This document shows, piece after piece, positions 9,837 through 18,984 of a stretch of DNA of 64,000 nt; positions within the stretch are counted from its first letter, which is position 1, and every line of letters starts with the position of its first letter. Source of the stretch: Hyphomonas sp. L-53-1-40 (GTDB taxonomy: Bacteria; Pseudomonadota; Alphaproteobacteria; Caulobacterales; Hyphomonadaceae). The stretch spans positions 40,331 through 104,330 of the forward strand of contig NZ_AWFI01000002.1 of the NCBI RefSeq assembly GCF_000682775.1. Reading direction: 5' to 3'. The notes below the pieces were generated by a model. The model was not told the origin of the DNA and searched no databases. It saw only the letters and a list, made by a program, of their open reading frames with translations. The position numbers and the translations under genes were made by a program.

Positions 9837-10679
9837 ATGGCTCCACTCGGTATCATCGCAGGACTGGGCGACCTACCAGTTGCCATCGCAGAGAATGCCA
9901 TTGAGGAAGGGCAGGGTGCCTATGTGCTCCGCCTGAAGGGCTTTGATGATCCGGCACTGGCCAGGTTTCCGGGGGAAGCCATAGGTCTGGGTGAAGTCGG
10001 TGGAATACTGAAAAAGCTGAAATCTGCAGGGTGTGAGGAAGTTGTATTCGCTGGCATCGTCAAACGCCCGGATTTCAGCAATCTAAAACTCGATGTGAAG
10101 GGCGTGACCCTTCTCCCTAAAGTGTTGTCTGCCGCCAAGAAGGGCGACGATGCGTTGCTGCGTGTCTTGGTGAATGAGTTCGAGAAGCAGGGCTTCAAGG
10201 TTCTCGGCAGCCACGAAGCGCACAAGCAGTTGCTGGCGCCGGAGGGGATCATCGCGGGTCATCAGCCGACTGACGAAGAATTTCTTGACATAGAACATGC
10301 TGCGCGTGTCGCGTCTGCGACGGGTGCGCTTGATATCGGACAGGGATCGGTCGTCTGCAACGGGCTGGTTCTGGCTGTTGAAGCCCAGGAAGGGACTGAT
10401 GCGATGCTGGATCGCTGCGCGGCTCTGCCAGAGGAAATCCGAGGGTCAGCCTTGAGCCGGAAAGGCGTTCTCGTCAAACGGCCAAAGCCTGCGCAGGAGC
10501 TCCGGATCGATCTGCCTACCACGGGCGTTTCGACGGTAGAGAAGGTTGCCGTCGCGGGGCTCGCTGGCCTCGCAATAGAAGCGGGGGGCGCTCTGCTGCT
10601 CAACCGCCGCAAAATGATCGAGCGCGCTGAGGAATTAGGCGTATTTATCTATGGTTTTACTCCAGAGACAGGGCGGTGA
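9837..10679 (+). CDS. lpxI: UDP-2,3-diacylglucosamine diphosphatase LpxI
   Basis: 280 residues from ATG 9837; the frame extends upstream into lpxA without conservation. Hydrolyses UDP-2,3-diacylglucosamine to lipid X, replacing LpxH in alphaproteobacteria. N-terminal LGIIAGLGDLPVAIAENA and C-terminal GSALSRKGVLVKRPKPAQ, RIDLPTTG (region of the catalytic Asp known from Caulobacter LpxI) and GLAIEAGGALLLNR are typical. Stop overlaps the lpxB GTG start (GTGA). Confidence 0.93.
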   Translation: MAPLGIIAGLGDLPVAIAENAIEEGQGAYVLRLKGFDDPALARFPGEAIGLGEVGGILKKLKSAGCEEVVFAGIVKRPDFSNLKLDVKGVTLLPKVLSAAKKGDDALLRVLVNEFEKQGFKVLGSHEAHKQLLAPEGIIAGHQPTDEEFLDIEHAARVASATGALDIGQGSVVCNGLVLAVEAQEGTDAMLDRCAALPEEIRGSALSRKGVLVKRPKPAQELRIDLPTTGVSTVEKVAVAGLAGLAIEAGGALLLNRRKMIERAEELGVFIYGFTPETGR

Positions 10680-11863
10680 GCGCGCCGCGCATCTACATGG
10701 TCGCCGCCGAAACATCTGGCGACCTGTTGGCCAGGGAAGTTGTTGAAGACATTCGCAGGCGAAATCCAGACGCGCATGTTTCCGGCATTGGTGGCGGAGA
10801 ACTTGCGTCGGTCGGAATAGAATCTGCAATTGATATCAGTCCACTGTCGATCCTTGGGTTTGTCGAAGGTCTCAGAGCGTATGGCGACGTAGTTCGTCTC
10901 GCTGATGCAGCAGCCGACGCCATCATCGCGAATGACCCGGATGTTGTTGTTCTGGTCGACTCTTGGGGGTTCATGCTGAGGGTTGCTCAGCGTGTCCGGT
11001 TGCGCGCACCGAATATTCGGCTGGTAAAGCTTGTGGGACCGCAAGTCTGGGCGACCCGGCCCGGTCGCGCGAAGACGTTGGCTTCTGTCGTCGATCATCT
11101 ATTATGCATTCATGATCTGGAGGTTCCGTTCTATGAACCCTTTGGACTCAAGACGACAGTGATTGGCAATCCTGCCATTTCCCGCCATGTTCAAGGAAAT
11201 GGGTCCAGCTTTCGCGCGGGCCAGAGTATACCCGAGGACGCAAAGCTTGTTCTTGTATTGCCAGGTAGTCGACCCAGCGAAATCAAGCGCGTTGCTCCCG
11301 AATTGGTGAGCGCAGCCAAAGCGCTGAAATCGAACGATCCAAATCTCAAAATCGTCTTCATGCCGGCTTCCAACGTCGCAACTCAATTCCGGGAAGATTT
11401 TCCAGGCATTGCGTCATGGTCGATTGTCTCAAGCGATCCCGGCGCACGATATGACGCAATGGCGGCGGCAGATCTGGCGCTTGCTTGCTCTGGTACGGTG
11501 ACCACGGAACTTGCCATGCAGGACACGCCTATGATCGTTGCGTACAAGACAGGATGGATCACATGGGCCTTGGCGCGAGGCCTGCTTTACAGCAAAACGC
11601 ATATTACATTGCTCAATATTGTGAGCGATGATCAGGAAGTCGTGCCGGAATTTGTTCAAACCCGGCTTAAGTCTGACCTTATCGCTGCCGCGGCGCAGGA
11701 TTGGTTGACTGATCCAGATAAACTGTCAGCACAGTTAGATCGGCAACGAATTGCGCTTGATCGGATGAAAGAAGGCGATAGGGATGCCAGCGAAATTGCG
11801 GCAGGCGTCATTCTGGATGAGGCGGCAGCACGGTCAGCAGGATCCATCTCGCTTCAGTCCTGA
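10676..11863 (+). CDS. lpxB: Lipid-A-disaccharide synthase
   Basis: 395 residues, GTG start overlapping the lpxI stop. GT19 glycosyltransferase that joins UDP-diacylglucosamine to lipid X to form the lipid A disaccharide. N-terminal YMVAAETSGDLLAREV and GIGG, central VGPQVWATRPGR and VLPGSRPSEIKR, and the C-terminal ALACSGTVTTELA donor-binding loop are present. Last gene of the envelope operon. Its 3' end overlaps the convergent oxidoreductase gene by 10 bp, so there is no intergenic terminator. Confidence 0.95.
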   Translation: MSAPRIYMVAAETSGDLLAREVVEDIRRRNPDAHVSGIGGGELASVGIESAIDISPLSILGFVEGLRAYGDVVRLADAAADAIIANDPDVVVLVDSWGFMLRVAQRVRLRAPNIRLVKLVGPQVWATRPGRAKTLASVVDHLLCIHDLEVPFYEPFGLKTTVIGNPAISRHVQGNGSSFRAGQSIPEDAKLVLVLPGSRPSEIKRVAPELVSAAKALKSNDPNLKIVFMPASNVATQFREDFPGIASWSIVSSDPGARYDAMAAADLALACSGTVTTELAMQDTPMIVAYKTGWITWALARGLLYSKTHITLLNIVSDDQEVVPEFVQTRLKSDLIAAAAQDWLTDPDKLSAQLDRQRIALDRMKEGDRDASEIAAGVILDEAAARSAGSISLQS

Positions 11864-12939
11864 ACAAATGATCGGTCGATCAGGGTCTTGAGCCCCCACA
11901 GACCTGGAAACTGAATTGTGTGACCCCATTTTTCAGCTATTGCAGAACGCGCCCCAAGGCTGACAAGTTTGAGGTAATCCTTCTGCGGATCATAATCCTG
12001 TAAAGGTGCGCCGCTCAGCTTCGCGATCAGATTCTGCATGAGGACGGGCCCTTGCCGCACGGCATACACACCCGCTTTGGGTATGCGACCCTTTTGGAGA
12101 GAAGCCACATCGCCTGAAGTGAAAATGTCTGGATGTGAGATCGACTGCAGGCATGAATTTATGACTGGAAATCCGCCACTCGTCTCAAGGCCTGATTCTT
12201 CCAACCAGCCAGGCGCGCGCGCACCGGCGGTCCATAGAACCAGTTTTGCCGTCAGGGACTGTCCAGAATCCACCATCAGGCAGCTATTCTCATGGGCGCG
12301 CACTTGTGCGTTTTCAATAATTGTTACGCTTGCCGCGTTCAGGCGCTCGCATAGCGCATGCCTCAATGATGGCGAACTTGATGAAAGTATTTCCGACCGA
12401 TCCACGATTGCCAAAGGGGTAGATGTAGGGAGGCGGCAGGCGTTCATCTTGTGCCGAACAGCTAGCGCAAGCTCAACACCGCCGAGGCCACCCCCAATGA
12501 TTGCAACTCCTTCGGAGAGATTACCTGAATCCTGTTGCCACGCTTCAACGAAATGCGACATCGGCTTTACGGCCAGGTTGCCTTTCTTTTCTGAGAGGCT
12601 TACGGGCGCAGACACGATCCCGACATCGATAGACGCCTGGGTGAAGGAGTAGGATGCACCCGTTTCCCCGGTCGCAGTTTTCCCGACCGGATCAAAATCA
12701 ACGATTGAATCATAGACAATATCGACCCCGGCTTCGACACATAAGCGGTTCAGATCGACCTCCACTTCGCTTCGGTCAAAATGTCCCGCAACCAAGCCAG
12801 GCACCATGCCACTATAGACGGCGTAGGCCCGTGGGTTCACCAGCTTGAATTTCATGTGCGGGCAGGGGTGTTTCTTGAGCCAGCGAAGCGCTGTGATGTG
12901 TGCGTGTCCGCCGCCTATCAGAAGCACATCGCATCGCAT
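11854..12939 (-). CDS. FAD-dependent pyridine nucleotide-disulfide-type oxidoreductase (SelD N-terminal-domain-like)
   Basis: 361 residues. The N-terminal dinucleotide fold CDVLLIGGGHAHITALR and the motif YSGMVPGLVAGHF are typical of the flavoprotein family that is fused to selenophosphate synthase SelD in some bacteria and free-standing in others. A second Rossmann motif (AIIGGGLGGVELALA) lies near residue 145, and the C-terminal FAD site TSGDVA near 290. No SelD domain follows here. Substrate unknown; type II NADH dehydrogenase-like activity is possible from the fold. Six bp downstream of rlmJ, same strand. Converges on lpxB with overlapping ends. Confidence 0.75.
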   Translation of the reverse strand: MRCDVLLIGGGHAHITALRWLKKHPCPHMKFKLVNPRAYAVYSGMVPGLVAGHFDRSEVEVDLNRLCVEAGVDIVYDSIVDFDPVGKTATGETGASYSFTQASIDVGIVSAPVSLSEKKGNLAVKPMSHFVEAWQQDSGNLSEGVAIIGGGLGGVELALAVRHKMNACRLPTSTPLAIVDRSEILSSSSPSLRHALCERLNAASVTIIENAQVRAHENSCLMVDSGQSLTAKLVLWTAGARAPGWLEESGLETSGGFPVINSCLQSISHPDIFTSGDVASLQKGRIPKAGVYAVRQGPVLMQNLIAKLSGAPLQDYDPQKDYLKLVSLGARSAIAEKWGHTIQFPGLWGLKTLIDRSFVQD

Positions 12940-12945
12940 GACCGG

Positions 12946-13743
12946 TCAGGCTCCCAACGGCTTGTCTGACCACCATGACTGGAGCGCAGTGGCGATAGCG
13001 GCGCATTCAGCACCCGCCGTCCTCGGTCCATTGAAAACAACCATGGCGGAGCCTTCGAGGGCCGTTTCCTGCAATGCATCGACCGGCCAGCGCGCCCCGT
13101 AAACCTTGCAGTCGCCGAGCGTCGTCAGATACTCGCCAAACTCGCTCTCACGACCATCACGAAACAGTGGTAGCCATAGCATCAGCACCGCCTTTGGCCA
13201 CCGCTTCAGGGCTTTGGGAGTCCACAGCGCCAACGCATCAATATCGCGACTTGTTTCGTAACTCGGATCGACCAGACAGACCATGGTTTCACCGCTTCTG
13301 GGAGACAGTTTCAGCGCGCTGGCGTATCCATCCGCTTTTTTGATCTGAATACGGTCGTCATCGCCGATGGCATGATTCAAGGCTTCGTATTCAGCTGGAT
13401 GCTTTTCGAATAACACGTAGCGAGTATCCGTAGGCAGTAGGGTCTGCGCATGAGCGGGAGAGCCGGGGTAGCTATTGATACCAGCCGTCTCAACGAACTC
13501 GACCCATGATCGAAGCGGTTTAGGAGTCTGCCCCTCCAATATGGAGAGAATGCCGTCCCCGGCCTCATCTCCTTTTCGCGCCTGCGGGCCTTCAAGATCG
13601 TATCGTCCTCGACCTGAATGTGTTTCCACATAGAGAATGCGATCATTACGCTGTGTCAGGTGACGGCACACGGAGTGCAAGACCGCGTGCTTGAGTACGT
13701 CCGCGCGGTTTCCCGCGTGAAATCCGTGTTGATACGAAAGCAT
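12946..13743 (-). CDS. rlmJ: 23S rRNA (adenine(2030)-N6)-methyltransferase RlmJ
   Basis: 265 residues. Opens with the RlmJ signature LSYQHGFHAGNRADVLKH, then YVETHSGRGRYDL (SAM site) and the catalytic motif LVDPSYE. Methylates A2030 of 23S rRNA. The DPPY tetrapeptide is DPSY here, a substitution I regard as tolerated in the family. It lies between the M28 peptidase and the flavoprotein on the same strand; a terminator separates it from the peptidase. Confidence 0.92.
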   Translation of the reverse strand: MLSYQHGFHAGNRADVLKHAVLHSVCRHLTQRNDRILYVETHSGRGRYDLEGPQARKGDEAGDGILSILEGQTPKPLRSWVEFVETAGINSYPGSPAHAQTLLPTDTRYVLFEKHPAEYEALNHAIGDDDRIQIKKADGYASALKLSPRSGETMVCLVDPSYETSRDIDALALWTPKALKRWPKAVLMLWLPLFRDGRESEFGEYLTTLGDCKVYGARWPVDALQETALEGSAMVVFNGPRTAGAECAAIATALQSWWSDKPLGA

Positions 13744-13764
13744 GCGTCAGGTCATTCCATTCAG

Positions 13765-13794
13765 GAAAAAGTCCCCGCCGAACAGGGCGGGGAC
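13765..13794 (-). terminator. Rho-independent terminator after the M28 peptidase gene
   Basis: Perfect 9-bp GC-rich stem GTCCCCGCC/GGCGGGGAC with a 6-nt loop, followed on the minus strand by five T (13766-13770). Lies 7 bp past the stop of the M28 peptidase gene and just upstream of rlmJ, so rlmJ probably has its own promoter or depends on read-through. Confidence 0.85.
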
Positions 13795-13800
13795 GATCGT

Positions 13801-15540
13801 TTAGTCTTGTTCCAGGCTCTTCTTGCGAACAGATTCGAACTCGTTGCCCGCATACCATGTGGGCCATTTATCAGATTGGGCAATCTGTAGGCCAACCTGG
13901 TAAAGCGCCTGGATGTCTTCGGTGAAGCCGGACAGATCCCAATCATCGGAATACTCATCCATTGGCTTGTGATAGCGCTCGGCCGTGTAGACGGCGGCGG
14001 CTGCCTTGCCTGCAGCCACACCGCCATCGACCTTGTCCTGACCGCCATCCGCGTACAACATGGGCACGCCTTTCTTGGCGAGGGAGATATGGTCCGAGCG
14101 ATAGAAATAGCCGGCTTCGGGTTTGGCATCCGGCTTGATCACGCGGCCTTGCTCGTCGAGCACATCTTTCAACATGTCCTCGAGCTCGGACGCGCCGTAT
14201 CCGACAACTACCATGTCCTTGGTCCGGCCAATCGGCAGCGCACCATCCATGTTGATACCCGCAACGACTTGACGATGGGGCACCAACGGGTTTTCGGCAT
14301 AATAGGCAGAACCAAGCAAACCGGATTCTTCGAGCGTCACAGACAGGAAAAGGGCCGACCGCTCGAGTTCTTCGCTTGCCATGGCTTCAGCAATCTCGAG
14401 AAGCGCGGCAGAGCCGGTCGCATTGTCGACAGCGCCGTTGAATATCTGGTCCTGATAGAAATCCTCGCCCGGCGCGCCGGTCTTTTCTTCAGACTTCTTT
14501 CCGAGATGATCCCAGTGCGCTGTGTACAGCATGTACTCATCCGGCGCGGTTGCCCCGGGTAGTTTTCCGACAACGTTCCGGCTTTCAAGCTGTTCGATCG
14601 CTTGCGAAATCTTCCCGCTCGCCTTTATTCCGTCTAGCGCGACAGGTTCGAAGTCTTTTGATTTTGCCTGTTGTTTCAGCGTTTCCAGATCGAGGCCTGC
14701 ACTGGCAAACAGGGACTCGGCCGTGTCTCGTGTAATCCAGCCTTCGAGCATTGTACGCTCAGCGCCGCCATCGGCACGCACGAGATCTGACTGCGCACCG
14801 CTCCACGAGTTGGAAACAACATCCCAACCGTATGATGCTGGTTCGGTCTCGTGAATGACAATAGCGGCAGTTGCGCCCTGTCGTGCCGCTTCTTCGAACT
14901 TGTATGTCCAGCGCCCGTAATAGGTCATGGACTTGCCCTTGAAGAGGTCTGGGTCACCGGTTGCAAATCCAGGATCGTTGACAAGCATAACGACGGTTTT
15001 ACCGGTGAAATCCTGATCCGTGTAGTCGTTCCAGTCATATTCCGGAGCGACAGATCCGTAGCCGACGAAAACAACGTCGGTGGGATCAAAGCTCAGCTCA
15101 TTGGTATTTTGGCGCTTGGTCCAGAAAACGACGTCTTCCTTTGGCGTCATCGGCAGCTCGGTACCATCGGGTGTGGTAAGCTTGAAGTATGAGGCGCCCG
15201 TGTCGACCGTTTGGTTCACCATTTTGACCGTCTGGAAAAAGCTTCCATCGTCTCCCGCCGGCATCAGACCGATGCGCTGCATCTCAGCCGCAATCCAGTC
15301 GGCCGACGCTTCGCCAGCCTCGGTCCCCGGACCGCGGCCTTCGAATGTGTCGTCGGCAAGGGTCTTGATTCGAACCGCAAGATCATCCGCCGTAATATCC
15401 GCACTGGTCTGATCTGGAAGCGGCATCAACAATTCAGATGATGCTTCAGGCTCCGTTGTGATCGGTGTGTCCGTCGCGGTTTCTTGTGCGCCGCAGGCCG
15501 CGAGCGTTAGCACGGACGCCGAAATGAGTAGTCGCTTCAT
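13801..15540 (-). CDS. M28 family zinc peptidase, lipoprotein
   Basis: 579 residues. Lipoprotein signal MKRLLISASVLTLAAC with lipobox LAAC. A protease-associated (PA) insert is likely around residues 150-270. The two-zinc M28 ligands and catalytic residues are in order: HWDHLG, DNATGSAALLE, LEESGLLGSAYY (Glu pair), INMDG and SDHISLAKKGVPM. An aminopeptidase acting at the periplasmic face is expected; substrate unknown. Downstream of the pirin gene with a 97-bp gap; followed by a strong terminator. Confidence 0.88.
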   Translation of the reverse strand: MKRLLISASVLTLAACGAQETATDTPITTEPEASSELLMPLPDQTSADITADDLAVRIKTLADDTFEGRGPGTEAGEASADWIAAEMQRIGLMPAGDDGSFFQTVKMVNQTVDTGASYFKLTTPDGTELPMTPKEDVVFWTKRQNTNELSFDPTDVVFVGYGSVAPEYDWNDYTDQDFTGKTVVMLVNDPGFATGDPDLFKGKSMTYYGRWTYKFEEAARQGATAAIVIHETEPASYGWDVVSNSWSGAQSDLVRADGGAERTMLEGWITRDTAESLFASAGLDLETLKQQAKSKDFEPVALDGIKASGKISQAIEQLESRNVVGKLPGATAPDEYMLYTAHWDHLGKKSEEKTGAPGEDFYQDQIFNGAVDNATGSAALLEIAEAMASEELERSALFLSVTLEESGLLGSAYYAENPLVPHRQVVAGINMDGALPIGRTKDMVVVGYGASELEDMLKDVLDEQGRVIKPDAKPEAGYFYRSDHISLAKKGVPMLYADGGQDKVDGGVAAGKAAAAVYTAERYHKPMDEYSDDWDLSGFTEDIQALYQVGLQIAQSDKWPTWYAGNEFESVRKKSLEQD

Positions 15541-15637
15541 TTTTGTATTTCCCCGTCAAAGACTCTTGTTGGTCATGATCTGGCACGAGCGATATCAATC
15601 GGCAAGGAAGGGGTTCACCAGAAATCTGGCCCCAGAA

Positions 15638-16531
15638 TCACGAGGGAAGGGGAATCCACTCATCCTCATCTCCCGGAACCGCAGGAAATCTTGCCGTGCC
15701 TCCAGCCCGGATTGCAGCTGTCCAGTCCGCTCTGGCCGCGGCTATCTTTTCGGCGTCGCTCGAGACGAAATTCCAGTTGATCTTTCGCGGAGATTCCATT
15801 GGTGCGCCGCCGCAGATAACTGCTTTTGTGCTAGGAGCCATAACAACCGGCACATCGACATTCGGTTCAAGCACAGCCATACGGCCAACGCCTACAATCG
15901 TATCACCGATTTTGGCTTCGCCCGTCACTACATAGAGGGCGCGCTCCAGAGCGAGATCGCTAGGCAGGACAATTTCGGATTCGGATGTTGCTTCGAGAGC
16001 GACGTAAATGATCGGCCATGGAAACGAAACGGGTGATGTTTTGTCCCATGCAGTCCCGGCAAGTATTTTGACAGTCACATTGTCCACCAGGAACTCCGGT
16101 AGAGTATCGGCACTATGGTGGACAAAGGCGGGCGCGCTGTCCTCCTCATCCCTGGGCAGGGCAACCCAGGTCTGAAGGCCGTGCAAGTTTTGCCCGTTCT
16201 CGCGCTGAGTATCTGGAGTGCGCTCCGAATGAACAATGCCTCGCCCCGCCGTCATCCAGTTGACGGCTCCGGGCTCGATCACCAGATCGGTTCCGAGTGA
16301 ATCCCGATGCCGGATTGCACCATCAAACAGGAAAGTGACGGTCGCCAGACCGATATGAGGGTGGGGGCGAACGTCAAATGTCGAGCCCGGCGGATATTCA
16401 GTCGGACCGAAGTGATCGAAGAACACGAAAGGCCCCACAGATTTGTGCGCGTGAAATGGAAGAATTCTGCGGACCTGAAAGCCGCCTCCGAGGTCATGAA
16501 TGCGGGGGTCGATAATGCGGGATATGGGCAT
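15638..16531 (-). CDS. Pirin family protein
   Basis: 297 residues, bicupin. The N-terminal cupin has the metal-binding set: His pair in RPHPHIG (about residues 57-59) and HSE in GRGIVHSERTP (about residues 101-103), matching the Fe ligands of human pirin and the YhhW quercetinase. GAVNWMTAGRGIVHSE is the family hallmark. Some pirins are quercetin dioxygenases or redox sensors; which applies here is not visible. Divergent from the UDG-family gene with a 51-bp gap. Confidence 0.9.
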   Translation of the reverse strand: MPISRIIDPRIHDLGGGFQVRRILPFHAHKSVGPFVFFDHFGPTEYPPGSTFDVRPHPHIGLATVTFLFDGAIRHRDSLGTDLVIEPGAVNWMTAGRGIVHSERTPDTQRENGQNLHGLQTWVALPRDEEDSAPAFVHHSADTLPEFLVDNVTVKILAGTAWDKTSPVSFPWPIIYVALEATSESEIVLPSDLALERALYVVTGEAKIGDTIVGVGRMAVLEPNVDVPVVMAPSTKAVICGGAPMESPRKINWNFVSSDAEKIAAARADWTAAIRAGGTARFPAVPGDEDEWIPLPS

Positions 16532-16582
16532 CGGCTCGGACTTTCTGCAATCTGGACACAGTTACGAATTGTATGAAACGCC

Positions 16583-17176
16583 ATGTCTCTCCATTTGAAA
16601 ACACAACTCGAAAAAATTCGGGCTTGCCGTCTGTGCGAAGGCCAGATGGATCGCCAGCCGAACCCGATTCTTCAACTGCATTCCGGTGCGCGCATTCTCA
16701 TTGCGAGTCAGGCACCGGGCAACAAGGCTGATCGCTCTGGTGTGCCCTTCAAAGATCCGTCGGGATCGCGGCTTCGCGACTGGATGCAGATATCTGAGCA
16801 AGATTTTTATGATCCCGGAATGGTCGCCATCCTGCCAATGGGCTTCTGCTTTCCCGGATATGACCGAAATGGTGGGGACCGCCCGCCTATGCGGATTTGC
16901 GCCCAGACCTGGCGAACGCAAACACTGGACCTGTTGACGAACACTAAAGTGACCTTGCTCATCGGTGCCCATGCGCAGGCTTGGCACCTGGGCGCACGTC
17001 GCAAGTCCAGCTTGACTGAAACCGTTCGATGTTGGAAGGAGTATGCAAGTGAGCGAATATTCACATTACCGCATCCGAGTTGGAGAAACACGTCTTGGCT
17101 AGAACGCAACCCCTGGTTCGAACGAGAGGTCTTGCCCTCATTGCGCGCCGAAGTGCGTGGGGCTTTGGCGCGCTGA
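16583..17176 (+). CDS. Uracil-DNA glycosylase family protein
   Basis: 197 residues. UDG-superfamily motifs: an N-terminal ACRLCEG with one Cys pair, motif A-like ASQAPGNKADRSGVPF (GxAPG type), and a C-terminal LPHPSWRN in the position of motif C (HPSPRN in active family members). It therefore belongs to the short family-4-like group often annotated only as uracil-DNA glycosylase family. The four-Cys iron-sulfur set of family 4/5 is not evident. Activity unproven. The next gene starts inside its last 27 codons. Confidence 0.8.
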   Translation: MSLHLKTQLEKIRACRLCEGQMDRQPNPILQLHSGARILIASQAPGNKADRSGVPFKDPSGSRLRDWMQISEQDFYDPGMVAILPMGFCFPGYDRNGGDRPPMRICAQTWRTQTLDLLTNTKVTLLIGAHAQAWHLGARRKSSLTETVRCWKEYASERIFTLPHPSWRNTSWLERNPWFEREVLPSLRAEVRGALAR

Positions 17177-18153
17177 TAATTCTTTACGCGACCTTCCTGC
17201 TCTCGGGGTGCGTTCATCCCGTCACGGCTGGCTCACTCGCCAATGTTACCAACTCCGTTCCACAATTTCTGCCTGAGCGTGATGTTTTCATTTCTCATGA
17301 CGGCGCAGAACTTGGTCTGACGGTCTGGGCCGCGCAGACTGACCACGAGCCAGAGCATGTGGTTGTCGGCGTGCATGGCATGAACGATTTCGCCAATGCC
17401 TTCCATATGGCGGCACCTTACTGGGCTGAGCATGGCGTAGTGACATATGCTTATGACCAAAGGGGTTTTGGACGCTCGCCGGGCAGGGGGCTATGGCCGG
17501 ATGAAGAATTGATGCGGGAAGATCTCCGCACGGCTGTTGCGGTCGCACGTCGTGCACATCCCGATGCAACCATCACGGTTGTCGGCATATCCATGGGCGC
17601 CGCCGTCGCCATTTCGGCTTTCGGTTCAGACACCCCCCCTGACGCAGACCGATTGATCGCATCGGGTCCAGGCTTGCGCGGTTGGGGCGCGATGAACCCA
17701 CTCTACCGAGCCAGCCTGTGGATGTCGGCTCACACCAATCCCGGCTGGATTCTTCGACCACCAGCCCGCTTTGTACGTATCGAGCCCAGCGATAATATCG
17801 ATATGCTCCGGGAGACTTGGGCCAGCCCCCTGATGTTGCGGGAAAACCGAATTGATCAGGTTTACGGGGTCGTTTCGCTGATGGAGACAGCTCATGACAG
17901 AATTGCGGACCTTCCAGTCGATTTGCCCGTGTTGATTTCCTATGGCGCGAATGACTATGTCATCCCCCCACATGGCGTTGAGCGAGCTGCGAGAATCCTG
18001 CCCGCGCATGTTCGGACGGTTTATTATGAAAAGGGATATCATATGCTGCTGCGTGATCTGCAGGCCGAAACCGTACACGCCGATTATCTCGCTTTCCTGC
18101 AAGACCCGGACGCCGATCTGCCAAGTCGTTCACCAGAGTGGCCGTTTCGCTAA
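17095..18153 (+). CDS. Alpha/beta hydrolase, putative lipoprotein (monoacylglycerol lipase-like)
   Basis: 352 residues from TTG 17095, chosen because GGAGA lies 8 nt upstream; TTG 17080 is the alternative. The N-terminal hydrophobic stretch ends in LLSGC, a lipobox, so it is probably a membrane-anchored lipoprotein. Serine hydrolase 4 fold: oxyanion GVHGMNDF, DQRGFGRSPG, nucleophile VGISMGAA, acid YGANDYVIPP and His in EKGYHMLLRD. Likely a lysophospholipase or monoglyceride lipase. Overlaps the 3' end of the UDG-family gene by 82 bp in another frame. Confidence 0.82.
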   Translation: MARTQPLVRTRGLALIARRSAWGFGALIILYATFLLSGCVHPVTAGSLANVTNSVPQFLPERDVFISHDGAELGLTVWAAQTDHEPEHVVVGVHGMNDFANAFHMAAPYWAEHGVVTYAYDQRGFGRSPGRGLWPDEELMREDLRTAVAVARRAHPDATITVVGISMGAAVAISAFGSDTPPDADRLIASGPGLRGWGAMNPLYRASLWMSAHTNPGWILRPPARFVRIEPSDNIDMLRETWASPLMLRENRIDQVYGVVSLMETAHDRIADLPVDLPVLISYGANDYVIPPHGVERAARILPAHVRTVYYEKGYHMLLRDLQAETVHADYLAFLQDPDADLPSRSPEWPFR

Positions 18154-18176
18154 CTGTTTCCACAGCGGAATACCTC

Positions 18177-18205
18177 TTGCAGTGATGCACGCGTAGACAA
18201 ATATA
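18177..18205 (+). promoter_or_regulatory. Possible sigma-70-type promoter of clpP
   Basis: TTGCAG at 18177-18182, a 17-nt spacer, then AATATA at 18100+100 to +105 (18200-18205), 60 bp before the clpP ATG. The match is moderate and alphaproteobacterial promoters are loose, so this is only a candidate. Confidence 0.28.
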
Positions 18206-18265
18206 CGTCTCTCTGCCACTTCTGTGCAGTAAAGATTCCTTTGAGAAACCATCAAGGCCCAATTC

Positions 18266-18889
18266 ATGACGACTTCTTTCCAGACAGCGCTCAACCTTGT
18301 TCCCATGGTCGTGGAGCAGACGAGCCGCGGCGAGCGGGCTTTCGACATCTTCTCACGTCTGCTGAAAGAGCGGATCATCTTCGTTACGGGTGGCATCGAT
18401 GACAGTATGGCTGCCCTGATCACGTCGCAATTGCTCTTCCTTGAGTCGGAAAATCCGAAAAAGGATATCGCAATGTATATCAACAGCCCGGGAGGATATG
18501 TTTCCTCCGGTCTCGCGATCTACGACACAATGCAGTACATTCGTTGCCCGATTTCCACGGTCTGTATCGGTCAGGCTGCCTCCATGGGGTCGCTTCTGCT
18601 TGCAGCTGGCGAAAAGGACATGCGTATCGCGCTGCCGAATGCGCGCGTGATGCTTCACCAGCCTTCGGGTGGTTATCAGGGCGTCGCAACCGATATCGAG
18701 CGCCATGCAGAAGAAATCATCGAGTTGAAACGCCGCCTCAACAATATCTATGTCCGCCACACGGGCCAGGAATATGATGTGATTGAGCGGAAGCTGGATC
18801 GGGATACGTTCCTGACCGCTGAAGAAGCCAAGGAATTTGGTATTGTAGACAAGGTCTTCGAGCGCCGAACGGCCGAGGATGATAAATAG
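18266..18889 (+). CDS. clpP: ATP-dependent Clp protease proteolytic subunit
   Basis: 207 residues. Catalytic triad visible: Ser106 in IGQAASMGS, His131 in VMLHQPSGG, Asp180 in LDRDTFL. Assembles into the 14-mer proteolytic chamber used by ClpX and ClpA. The start [19 protein letters not shown] matches alphaproteobacterial ClpP. Directly upstream of clpX with a 126-bp gap. In Caulobacterales ClpXP degrades cell-cycle regulators such as CtrA, which gives a link to the PopA-like gene at 47554. Confidence 0.97.
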   Translation: MTTSFQTALNLVPMVVEQTSRGERAFDIFSRLLKERIIFVTGGIDDSMAALITSQLLFLESENPKKDIAMYINSPGGYVSSGLAIYDTMQYIRCPISTVCIGQAASMGSLLLAAGEKDMRIALPNARVMLHQPSGGYQGVATDIERHAEEIIELKRRLNNIYVRHTGQEYDVIERKLDRDTFLTAEEAKEFGIVDKVFERRTAEDDK

Positions 18890-18912
18890 GGGACCTCTCC
18901 CACGTCATTGCG

Positions 18913-18934
18913 GCCTGCCTCTTGCAGGGCAGGC
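18913..18934. other. Hairpin between clpP and clpX
   Basis: Perfect 7-bp inverted repeat GCCTGCC/GGCAGGC with an 8-nt loop, 23 bp after the clpP stop. No T-run follows, so it may be an RNA-processing or partial termination signal rather than a full terminator. Confidence 0.4.
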
Positions 18935-18971
18935 TGATAACCCTATTGTTTCAATAGTACACAACGCGCGA

Positions 18972-18984
18972 CGTCTTAAAGACG
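18972..18984. promoter_or_regulatory. Short palindrome in the clpX leader
   Basis: CGTCTT-A-AAGACG, a perfect 6-bp inverted repeat around one base, 31 bp upstream of the clpX ATG. Could be an operator half-site pair or chance; no regulator is identified. Confidence 0.25.

Noticed and set aside
13250..13300. RlmJ catalytic motif DPSY instead of DPPY as a sign of inactivity
   Set aside because: Small residue change that I believe occurs in other RlmJ proteins; the rest of the enzyme is intact.
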